In this document: positions 25,004 through 32,005 of the stretch, piece by piece
How the letters are laid out: each line of letters begins with the position of its first letter
Numbering within the stretch: the stretch's first letter is position 1
Source: Haladaptatus paucihalophilus DX253
Lineage (GTDB): Archaea; Halobacteriota; Halobacteria; Halobacteriales; Haladaptataceae
NCBI RefSeq assembly: GCF_000376445.1
Contig: NZ_AQXI01000001.1
Location: forward strand, 1,644,962-1,708,961
Length of the DNA stretch: 64,000 bases
Direction of reading: 5' to 3'
The notes under the pieces: model-generated
Seen by the model: only the letters and a program-made list of their open reading frames with translations
What the model was told of the DNA's origin: nothing
The model's database searches: none
Translations under genes and position numbers: made by a program

Positions 25004-26076
25004 GGGCTTCCCACGGGATGTAGTCCCTCGAATTCCAATCCGGCTGTTTCCTCGAATCCCAGCGCAAGGTTGGCGGCGTGGACCGCCTGTCCCGCCGACC
25101 CTTTCATCAGGTTGTCGATGGCGCTGAAGACGACGATGCGTTTATTGGTCGGGTCGAGTTCGAACCCGACCTCGGCGTAGTTCGTCCCGGCGACCGCCTT
25201 GGGTTCCGGGTAGCGATAGACGCCGCCGCCCCCCGCGACGAGGCGGACGAACGATTCGTCCTCGTAGGCCTCCCGATACGCTTTCCAGAGGTCTCCCTTC
25301 GAGACGGGCGAGTCGGGGAACACGTGACAGGTCGCGGAGGCTCCGCGAACCATGTCCACGGCGTGTGCACTGAACGACACGCTCGTTCCGAGAATCCCCT
25401 CGATTTCGGCCTCGTGGCGGTGGCCCGTCGGCGCGTAGGGGCGAACGATACCCGAGCGCTCGACGTGGCTGCTCGCCTTGCTCGGCGAGGCACCACCCTC
25501 GGAGGATCCGACCTTCACGTCCACGACGACCTGCTCGCTCCCGAAGAGGATTCCCGCGTCGAACAGCGGCGACAGGCCGAGCAGCGTCGCGGTGGCGTTA
25601 CAGCCACCCGCGGCGATGAGGTCCGCACCGGGAAGTTCCTCGCGCGTCAGTTCCGGCAGGGCGTACACCGCCTCGTCCAGATATTCGGGACAACTGTGTC
25701 CGTCGTACCACTCGTCGTACTCGGCTTCCGTGTCGAGGCGGAAGTCCGCGCTCAAATCGACCACCGTGTCGGCGGCCTCGCGGAACGAGTCGATGTGTTC
25801 CATCGAGACGCCGTGTGGCGTCGCGGCGAACAGCACGTCCACCGATTCGAGGTCCGAAGGCTCCGAGAAGCGAAGGTCGGACCCACGTAAATTCGGGTGG
25901 ACGGAGCCGAGCGTCTTGTTCGCGTATTCCCTGCTGGTCGCCTGTGCGAGTTCGAAGTTCGGATGTCCGGCGAGCAGGCGGAGCAGCTCTCCGCCGGTGA
26001 ACCCGCTGGCTCCGATGACGGTCGCCGAGAGCGTCTCGGCGCTCGTATCCGTCTCCGCGTCGGTCGCGGTAGCCAT
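25000..26076 (-). CDS. argC: [LysW]-glutamyl phosphate reductase (ArgC/LysY)
   Basis: This 358-residue NADPH-dependent dehydrogenase reduces the carrier-bound acyl phosphate to the semialdehyde. The nucleotide-binding loop is VIGASGFTGGELLRLL (about 20-35) and the catalytic cysteine lies in GGCNATAT (near 155-162). The His of ASSHVERSG helps catalysis. Length is close to other ArgC proteins. Its start shares one base with the argX stop at 26076, so the operon is tightly packed. Confidence 0.94.
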   Translation of the reverse strand: MATATDAETDTSAETLSATVIGASGFTGGELLRLLAGHPNFELAQATSREYANKTLGSVHPNLRGSDLRFSEPSDLESVDVLFAATPHGVSMEHIDSFREAADTVVDLSADFRLDTEAEYDEWYDGHSCPEYLDEAVYALPELTREELPGADLIAAGGCNATATLLGLSPLFDAGILFGSEQVVVDVKVGSSEGGASPSKASSHVERSGIVRPYAPTGHRHEAEIEGILGTSVSFSAHAVDMVRGASATCHVFPDSPVSKGDLWKAYREAYEDESFVRLVAGGGGVYRYPEPKAVAGTNYAEVGFELDPTNKRIVVFSAIDNLMKGSAGQAVHAANLALGFEETAGLEFEGLHPVGSP

Positions 26077-26936
26077 CAGGCCACCACCTCCGCCGGAACC
26101 TTCGTTTCAAGCCAGTCCACGACGGCGGCGGGAACGTCCGTTTCGACCGCCTCGTTCAGCGCCTTGAACTCGACCGTGTGGTTCACTTCGTGGACCGTGT
26201 AGCCCGACTCGGTCTCCATCAAGTCGACGCCGAGGAGACCGCCGCCGACCGCATCGCTGGCTTTCTTCACGAGCGATTTCGCTTCCGCGTCGAGTTCGAA
26301 CTCGTCCGTCTCAGCACCTTTCGCGGCGTTCGTGAGCCAGTGGTCCGAATGGCGGACCATCGCGGCGACCGGCTTCCCGTCCAATGCGACGACGCGGATG
26401 TCGCGCTCCGGCTTGTCCACGAACTCCTGCACGTAGAACACCTTGTGCTCGTAGTGGCCGAGCGTGGCCTTGTGTTCCAGAATCGCCTCCGCCGCACTGC
26501 GCGAGTCGATTTTCGCCATCAGGCGACCCCACGACCCGACGACGGGTTTGAGGACGCACGGGTAGCCGAAGCTTTCGATGGCCTCCATCGCGCTGTCGGT
26601 CGTGAAGGCGACCTTCGTCTCGGGCGTGGGGACGCCAGCGCCCGCGAGCGCGAGGCTGTTCTTCGCCTTGTCCGAACACACCTCCGCGGTTTCGTGGCTG
26701 TTGACGACGGGAACCCCGTACGCCTCGCAGAACTGCGTGGCGTAGAGGCTCCGGCTCGTCGCCAGACAGCGGTCCACGACGAGGTCGAGCCCCTCGAAGG
26801 CCGCAGGTGGCTCGGTCAGATCGAACGTCTGCTTGCGCACGTCGATCTTCGTTACCTCGTGTCCGCGCTCGCGGAGCTCCGCGAGGAGGAGCTTTTCGTC
26901 GCGGCGAATCCTGGAGTAGAGGATTCCTATCTTCAT
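26076..26936 (-). CDS. argX: Glutamate-LysW ligase (RimK/ATP-grasp)
   Basis: This 286-residue ATP-grasp enzyme attaches the amino group of glutamate (and possibly aminoadipate) to the C-terminal glutamate of LysW, using ATP. The N-terminal MKIGILYSRIRRDEK and the later VLKPVVGSWGRLMAKI segment (about 131-146) are the characteristic nucleotide-binding parts. The E/N metal residues lie in the C-terminal HEVNHTVEFK segment (near 263). LysX and ArgX are difficult to separate by sequence; the neighbours are arginine genes, so an ArgX role is preferred. The gene follows lysW after about 63 bases and overlaps argC by one base. Confidence 0.93.
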   Translation of the reverse strand: MKIGILYSRIRRDEKLLLAELRERGHEVTKIDVRKQTFDLTEPPAAFEGLDLVVDRCLATSRSLYATQFCEAYGVPVVNSHETAEVCSDKAKNSLALAGAGVPTPETKVAFTTDSAMEAIESFGYPCVLKPVVGSWGRLMAKIDSRSAAEAILEHKATLGHYEHKVFYVQEFVDKPERDIRVVALDGKPVAAMVRHSDHWLTNAAKGAETDEFELDAEAKSLVKKASDAVGGGLLGVDLMETESGYTVHEVNHTVEFKALNEAVETDVPAAVVDWLETKVPAEVVA

Positions 26937-26999
26937 GCGAGCACCCCACTCTGGGTGCGAGCGTGAGCCAGCAAGCTCTGAACGTCTGTGCTGTGCAAT

Positions 27000-27164
27000 T
27001 TACTCCCCCCAGTCCTCTTCGAGCTCCGGCGCTCGGTCGAGGACTGGCGGGTTCACGTCGATGACTTCCAGTTCGACACCGCAGGTTCCACAGTCGATGA
27101 TTTCGCCCGCTTCCAAATCGTCGTGCAAAGCCACGTCGGCTCCGCACTCAACGCATTCTGCCAT
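27000..27164 (-). CDS. lysW: LysW amino-group carrier protein
   Basis: This 54-residue acidic carrier protein lies just before argX. Two CxxC pairs (CVEC near residues 4-7 and CGTC at 25-28) make the zinc ribbon, and the C-terminus is EDWGE, the signature of LysW, whose final Glu carries the amino-group-protected intermediate. The gene ends with TAA at 27000-27002. It is short enough to be missed by automated calling, yet it is essential for assigning the argX-argF genes to the carrier-dependent pathway. It has its own TATA box 29-34 bases upstream. Confidence 0.95.
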   Translation of the reverse strand: MAECVECGADVALHDDLEAGEIIDCGTCGVELEVIDVNPPVLDRAPELEEDWGE

Positions 27165-27192
27165 TGTACTCTCCCGTATCGCCCTATCGAAC

Positions 27193-27224
27193 TTAAATCC
27201 ATCGTTATTAATTATGAAATAAAA
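27193..27224 (-). promoter_or_regulatory. lysW promoter with upstream box shared with argG
   Basis: The plus-strand ttaaat (27193-27198; atttaa on the coding strand) is the TATA box, 29-34 bases before the lysW start. The nine bases gaaataaaa follow at 27216-27224. The same nine bases occur at exactly the same distance from the argG TATA box (start to start, 23 bases). Confidence 0.6.
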
Positions 27225-27242
27225 GCGTAGACTGCCGTCTAA

Positions 27243-27255
27243 CGGCGTTAGAAGG
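27243..27255 (-). terminator. Hairpin between argH and lysW
   Basis: The gap downstream of argH contains the inverted repeat ctaac-ggc-gttag near 27240-27252, and a cccc/gggg hairpin at 27293-27304 just after the argH stop. On the minus strand these follow argH, so they could end the argGH transcript. No clear U-tract follows, so this is a weak call and the positions are approximate. Confidence 0.35.
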
Positions 27256-27315
27256 CGGATACCGCGGTTTCGACGTTAGTAATCAAGTAGTGCCCCACGC
27301 GGGGGTCGCGGTAGT

Positions 27316-28788
27316 TCAGGCATAGTCGTTTACCTCCGTCTGGAGCGTTTCACCGGCCGCTTCGAGCGACTCGGCGAGTTCGGTCGTCGTCGTTTCGTCG
27401 TCCACGAGCGTCGCTTCCGCGTCGGCGAGCGAGTCGGCCAGCGACTCGCTCGCCGGACCGCCGACCGAATCGCGCATGGCGACGCTCGTCGCCGCGTCGA
27501 GCGCTGATTCGACTTCCTCGGGGGCGACGAACTCCGAGAGCGGTGCGCCGAGGACCTCCTCGGCCGCCGAGTCCAGAGCGTCGTAGTCCGCTTCGCCCGC
27601 CGTCGCAACGACTTCGTGGGCCGTGCGGAACGGAACGCCGCACATCGCCAGCAGGTCGGCGACGCCCGTTGCGGTCGAAAATCCCTCTCCGGCCGCGTCC
27701 GCGAGCGCGTCGTCGTTCCACGTCGCGGTCGCCACCGCACCAGCCGCGACTTCGGTCGCGTCGGTCACGGCGTCGATGGCGTCCCACGCGTGCGGCGTCG
27801 CGCGTTGCAGGTCACGGTTGTACGCGCGGGGCAGTCCCTTCAGCGTGGTGAGCAGCCCCGACAGTCCGGAGTGAGCGTCGCCCGCGACCGCGCGAGCCAG
27901 TTCAAGCGTATCGGGATTCTTCTTCTGTGGCATGATGGACGACGTGGACGCGTAATCGTCCGAGAGTTCCACGAAGCCGCGGTTCGAGTAAATCACGAGG
28001 TCCTCGGAGACACCGGAGACCGTCGTGGCGAGGTTCGCCGCGGCGGCGACCGTCTCGACCAAAAAGTCGCGGGTCGAAACCGCGTCCATCGAGTTATCCA
28101 GAACGCCGTCGAAGCCGAGCAGTTCCGCCACGCGCTCGCGGTTCACGTCGAAGGGCGTTCCGGCGAACGCCGCCGCGCCGAGCGGACACTGGTTGATTCT
28201 CCCGTAAGCGTCGAGCAGGCGCGCCGCATCGCGGGCGACGGCCTGCTCGTAGGAGGCGAGGAAGTGCCCGACGGTCGTCGGTTGCGCGGGCTGAAGGTGG
28301 GTGTATCCCGGCATCACCGTCTCTGCGTGCGATTCCGCGGCGTCGAGCAGGGCCGAGCGGAGCGCCGTCGTGGTTTCGAGGAGCGAGAGAACGTCCTCGC
28401 GGAGGCGATAGCGGATGCAGGTCGCCACCTCGTCGTTCCGACTGCGGGCGGTGTGCATCTTCCCGCCGTCGTGGCCGACCCGTCCGACGACCGCCGTTTC
28501 GATGGCGGCGTGAACGTCCTCGCCCTCGGGGAGCGTCTCGTGGCCTTCGACTTCGACCACGTTCAGCGCGGTGAGGATTTCGCCCGCTACCTCGTCGTCG
28601 ATGATGCCCTTTTCGGCCAGCATCACGACGTGGGCGCGGTCGATTTCGAGGTCCGCCGCGAAGATGCGCTCGTCGGCCGCGAGCGACGAGAGAAACCCGC
28701 GGGCGGGACCGCCGCTGAAGCGGTCGCCGCGAACGACGTCTCCGTCCCCGAAGTCGTCCTCGCTCGCCGCGTGTCCGCCGTCACTCAT
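27316..28788 (-). CDS. argH: Argininosuccinate lyase
   Basis: This 490-residue member of the fumarase/aspartase superfamily splits argininosuccinate into arginine and fumarate, the last step. The family signature SSIMPQKKNPD (about 282-292) and the TSRSRNDEV-like ARSRNDEVAT (about 114-123) are present, with the loop His in PGYTHLQPAQPT (about 160-171). The start overlaps the argG stop by eight bases, so argG and argH are co-translated. The C-terminal tail is Ala/Glu-rich. Confidence 0.96.
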   Translation of the reverse strand: MSDGGHAASEDDFGDGDVVRGDRFSGGPARGFLSSLAADERIFAADLEIDRAHVVMLAEKGIIDDEVAGEILTALNVVEVEGHETLPEGEDVHAAIETAVVGRVGHDGGKMHTARSRNDEVATCIRYRLREDVLSLLETTTALRSALLDAAESHAETVMPGYTHLQPAQPTTVGHFLASYEQAVARDAARLLDAYGRINQCPLGAAAFAGTPFDVNRERVAELLGFDGVLDNSMDAVSTRDFLVETVAAAANLATTVSGVSEDLVIYSNRGFVELSDDYASTSSIMPQKKNPDTLELARAVAGDAHSGLSGLLTTLKGLPRAYNRDLQRATPHAWDAIDAVTDATEVAAGAVATATWNDDALADAAGEGFSTATGVADLLAMCGVPFRTAHEVVATAGEADYDALDSAAEEVLGAPLSEFVAPEEVESALDAATSVAMRDSVGGPASESLADSLADAEATLVDDETTTTELAESLEAAGETLQTEVNDYA

Positions 28789-29950
28789 CGTTCGCGAGGC
28801 GTGATTGATAGCCGTGGTATTTCGCGACCCCTGTCGCGTCGGCCTGCTCGATTTTGCCGACCGTCTCGGTGTTGAACGAGGCGGCGTCCTCGGAGTAGAC
28901 GGCGTGTTCGCTCTCGCGGGCGACCGCGCGGGCCTGCCCGCCCTGGAATTTGATGGTGACAGTGCCGGTCACCTTCTCCTGCGTGGTGTCGATGAAGCCG
29001 TCGAGGGCGTCCACGAGCGGCGCGGAGAGCAGTCCCTCGTAGGCCTTCTCGGCCCACTGCTGGTCGATACTCGTCTTGAACGAGCGCTCCTCCTTCGTCA
29101 ACACCAATCCTTCGAGCGCCTCGTGAGCGTTGAGGAGCGTCGTCGCGGCGGGGTGTTCGTAGTTCTCGCGGACCTTCAGGCCGAGCATGCGGTCTTCCAT
29201 CAGATCGGTGCGACCGACGCCGTGTTTTCCGGCGAGTTCGTTGAGGTACTCGATGAGCGACACCGCGTCCATCGCTTCGCCGTCAACCGCGACCGGTTTT
29301 CCAGCCTCGAACTCGATTTCGACGAGTTCGGTTTCCGCGCCGGGTGCGAGGGTCCACTCGTAGATGTCCTCCGGCGGGACGTAGCCGGGGTCTTCGAGAT
29401 TGCCGCCTTCGACGGAGCGGCTCCAGAGATTCGTGTCGATACTCCAGACGCCCTCGTTGCCGCCCTCGACGGGCAGGTCGTGTTCGTCTGCGTAGCCCAT
29501 CTCCCATTCGCGGGTGAGGCCCATCTCGCGCACGGGAGCGATGACCTCCAAGTCGGAGGCGCGCCAGACGGCCTCGAAGCGCAACTGGTCGTTCCCTTTG
29601 CCGGTACAGCCGTGGGCCACGGCGTCACAGTCGTTTTCCTTCGCCACGTCGAGAATCGCTTCGGCGATGACGGGGCGGGCGAGCGCGGTGCCGAGGGGAT
29701 AGCTCTGATACGTGGCGTTCGCCTTCACCGCGTCGAGACACTGCTCCGCGAACGCGTCCTTGGCGTCCACGACGTAGTGGTCCAAATCCAATGCCTCCGC
29801 TGTTTCCTCCGCTTCTGCAAACTCCTCTTCGGGTTGACCCACGTCGACAGTGACGCCGATAACGTCGTCGTAGCCGTACTCCTCTTCGAGGAGTGGGACG
29901 CATACTGTCGTGTCGAGTCCGCCCGAGAAGGCGAGTGCAACCGTTTTCAT
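28781..29950 (-). CDS. argG: Argininosuccinate synthase
   Basis: This 389-residue enzyme couples citrulline and aspartate with ATP. The PP-loop is ALAFSGGLDTTV (about 6-17), and the GCTGKGNDQLRFE segment (about 114-126) is typical of the family. The start at 29950 is fixed by MKTVALAFSGGLD. It heads a two-gene operon with argH. Its promoter has a TATA box plus an 18-bp palindrome and an upstream box shared with lysW, which suggests joint arginine control. Confidence 0.96.
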   Translation of the reverse strand: MKTVALAFSGGLDTTVCVPLLEEEYGYDDVIGVTVDVGQPEEEFAEAEETAEALDLDHYVVDAKDAFAEQCLDAVKANATYQSYPLGTALARPVIAEAILDVAKENDCDAVAHGCTGKGNDQLRFEAVWRASDLEVIAPVREMGLTREWEMGYADEHDLPVEGGNEGVWSIDTNLWSRSVEGGNLEDPGYVPPEDIYEWTLAPGAETELVEIEFEAGKPVAVDGEAMDAVSLIEYLNELAGKHGVGRTDLMEDRMLGLKVRENYEHPAATTLLNAHEALEGLVLTKEERSFKTSIDQQWAEKAYEGLLSAPLVDALDGFIDTTQEKVTGTVTIKFQGGQARAVARESEHAVYSEDAASFNTETVGKIEQADATGVAKYHGYQSRLANDE

Positions 29951-29978
29951 TGTACGAGTCGCCAGGGGCTACACCTAC

Positions 29979-30010
29979 TTAAATTCTTCTCAAGTATTTG
30001 AGAAATAAAA
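29979..30010 (-). promoter_or_regulatory. argG promoter with 18-bp palindrome
   Basis: The TATA box is plus-strand ttaaat (29979-29984). An exact inverted repeat, ttctcaa-gtat-ttgagaa, occupies 29987-30004 directly upstream of it, at the BRE/activator position. The A-rich gaaataaaa (30002-30010) matches that of the lysW promoter at the same spacing. It is a likely binding site for an arginine-responsive regulator. Confidence 0.65.
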
Positions 30011-30104
30011 TCGGAGAGCAGACTAAAGACGAGTTAATCACAGGTGAGTGCGTTTTGAACGAACATCGGAACGGAGTGGAATAGGTATTATTGGGACTAG
30101 AAAA

Positions 30105-30190
30105 GCCCCGGTCGTCGTCGCACGCAGAAGGAGTCACGGACGGACTCGTCGCTCACCAGAGGGGCGACCCCGGTAACGCGAGTCCGCGAC
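30105..30190 (+). other. Possible structured RNA or regulatory DNA
   Basis: Exact 8-base arms cggactcg (30141-30148) and cgagtccg (30179-30186) enclose a second stem, tcgc/gcga (30149-30152 and 30164-30167), and a C-rich internal loop. No open frame explains the conservation of these pairs. Whether it is transcribed, and in which direction, is unknown. Confidence 0.3.
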
Positions 30191-30269
30191 ATTATCGAGT
30201 CTTTCCGTCGCTCACCCCTTAAAGCCTTTCGGCACGGCAACGATTGCCAGCGGTTCCCTTCGTAGATAG

Positions 30270-30278
30270 ATTTTATTG
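30270..30278 (+). promoter_or_regulatory. TATA box of lipoprotein gene
   Basis: The sequence attttattg lies 24-32 bases upstream of the ATG at 30302, as expected for a leaderless haloarchaeal promoter. Confidence 0.55.
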
Positions 30279-30301
30279 TGTTCCGACGGTAACGTCGTGG
30301 A

Positions 30302-31423
30302 ATGCGACGGCTACCCGCCCTCCTGTTGGCCCTCCTCGTCCTGACCTCCGGCTGTTCGGGGTTTCTCCCGTGGACCGACTCCGGTTCCGGTGAAGAAACA
30401 CCGACCGCGACTTCGACCGGTTCGCTGTCACCGCCGCCCGGCGCGAACGGAGAGTGGATAGTCGACGCCGAGCGGTTGGTGTCCGCCCACGAGTCGGCGC
30501 TCGAATCGGAGCCCTATCGAATGACCGTTCGTATCCGCCCGAGACAGGACGTCGGGTCGAGAAACTGGATGAACTCGACCCTCACCGCGCACGTAGGAGG
30601 TGGCCGCGCGGGAATACGGGAGACGGGTGAGGGAGTGGTAGTGAACAAAATGGGGAACCCGTATCGAGGATACACGTGGAACGATAGCGTAGCATGGTGT
30701 CGACTCGCGGACGACACCTGCCGAGTTAATTCCGGGTGGGACTCCAATTTCATCCGACAACGCATCGGATCCGTTGCTCCACGAATGAAAACCATCCTCT
30801 CCAGCGCGGACTTCCTCGCGAACGGAACGACGGTTCGCAACGGAACGAAGTTGTACCGATACGAGGCCTCGGGGTCCTCGACGCTGGAGGGCGTCGAGAC
30901 GCTCTCCGCGACCGCACTCGTCGACGAACGCGGCATCATCCACGACCTATCCGGAACGGTTCAAACGACGGGAACACGCTCCGCGACCGTCGAGTTCGAC
31001 TATCAGCACGAGTTGGTTTCGAACCCGCCCACGCCCCCGAAGTGGATGGACGACCGTCCGCGATTGACCGTTCAACGGAACGAGAGCGAGGTCACCGTGG
31101 AACACCACGGCGGGAAACGTATTCCGGCAGGAACGAATGTGAGGGTGTCCGTTTCGAACGATACCATCTTCGGTTCGGGAACGGTTCAGCTCCCCAAATC
31201 GCTCGAAAAGGGTGACGCTGCCCACATCACCGTCACCTCCCTCGAAGACACAGAAGGACATTCCTACCGTATCACTGGAAACGCGACGATCAACCATCCG
31301 TCGTCGATCAACCCGGCGATAAACCACACCAAATGGGCGTCGGGTATCGGCCTCCGAACGGAGAGGTGGCGGGTTTCGATTTTGGGTTCCGCGATACGGA
31401 ACGACAGCAACAGCACCGCATGA
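30302..31423 (+). CDS. Secreted lipoprotein, unknown function
   Basis: This is a 373-residue exported lipoprotein. The signal peptide MRRLPALLLALLVLTSGC has a lipobox ending LTSGC at residues 14-18. It lacks a twin-arginine followed by the usual Tat consensus, so Sec or an atypical Tat route is possible. The mature protein begins with a Ser/Glu/Thr-rich linker (about 20-45). The rest is a beta-rich domain with many Asn/Thr residues (typical of surface-exposed halophile proteins) and a segment around HPSSINPAINHTKW near the end. Such lipoproteins are abundant in haloarchaea. No enzyme motif was recognised. Confidence 0.75.
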   Translation: MRRLPALLLALLVLTSGCSGFLPWTDSGSGEETPTATSTGSLSPPPGANGEWIVDAERLVSAHESALESEPYRMTVRIRPRQDVGSRNWMNSTLTAHVGGGRAGIRETGEGVVVNKMGNPYRGYTWNDSVAWCRLADDTCRVNSGWDSNFIRQRIGSVAPRMKTILSSADFLANGTTVRNGTKLYRYEASGSSTLEGVETLSATALVDERGIIHDLSGTVQTTGTRSATVEFDYQHELVSNPPTPPKWMDDRPRLTVQRNESEVTVEHHGGKRIPAGTNVRVSVSNDTIFGSGTVQLPKSLEKGDAAHITVTSLEDTEGHSYRITGNATINHPSSINPAINHTKWASGIGLRTERWRVSILGSAIRNDSNSTA

Positions 31424-31485
31424 GTTCAGCCGGTCTCGACAGACAAACGCCACCCTGATATTCCTCCCACTGCTCGAAGCGAACA

Positions 31486-31986
31486 GTGTTCAGCCTCAAC
31501 GTCCCGGTTCCCGGCGACATCGCTCGACTCGCGGAGGAGCTACGCCCCTCCCTCTACGGGTTCGACAAGGTTCGTGACCGACGGACGCTCGTCGTCAAGC
31601 GCTTCGGAAACGACGGGGGCTACGACCGACTGGAGATGCGGGTCCGAACCGCGCTCGTCGGAACGCCCGCGTTCGAGGCGAAAGTTTCGGACATCGACTA
31701 CTTCGAAACGCCGACGCGCGGCGCGGGTCCCGTCGTCTATCTCGGCGTCGAAAGCCCCGGCCTGCAGCGCCTCCACGACGAACTGACCGAGGAGTTCGGG
31801 ACCATCGAGGGGTTGGAAGGCGAGGATTACGTTCCGCACGTCACGCTGGCGCGCGGCGGGGACGTGGAGACGGCGCGACAACTCGCCCAACGCGATATCG
31901 ATTCGATTTCGTGGAGCGTCACGGAACTCCACCTCTGGGATGCAAAGTACGAGGAAACCGCCGCCAGACTCTCGCTTCCCGTCTGA
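31486..31986 (+). CDS. 2'-5' RNA ligase family protein with one HxT motif
   Basis: This 166-residue protein has the two-His phosphoesterase (2H) fold of ThpR/LigT-like enzymes, which hydrolyse cyclic phosphates or join RNA ends. The second motif is intact as YVPHVTLARGG (near 110-120). At the first motif position the sequence reads DRRTLVVKRF (about 29-38), so the first catalytic His is an Arg. The start is GTG at 31486. If this reading is correct, activity may be lost or changed. The gene faces the helicase gene tail to tail with a 19-base gap. Confidence 0.8.
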   Translation: MFSLNVPVPGDIARLAEELRPSLYGFDKVRDRRTLVVKRFGNDGGYDRLEMRVRTALVGTPAFEAKVSDIDYFETPTRGAGPVVYLGVESPGLQRLHDELTEEFGTIEGLEGEDYVPHVTLARGGDVETARQLAQRDIDSISWSVTELHLWDAKYEETAARLSLPV

Positions 31987-32005
31987 TTCGCTCTCGGTTC
32001 CGTTT

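Larger units (their letters stand above)
29951..30301. other. 351-base gap with argG promoter, structured block and lipoprotein promoter
   Basis: The left end holds the argG TATA box, palindrome and A-rich box. The middle (about 30105-30190) contains nested inverted repeats that could fold into RNA. The right end holds the TATA box of the lipoprotein gene. No open frame was supported. Confidence 0.6.
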
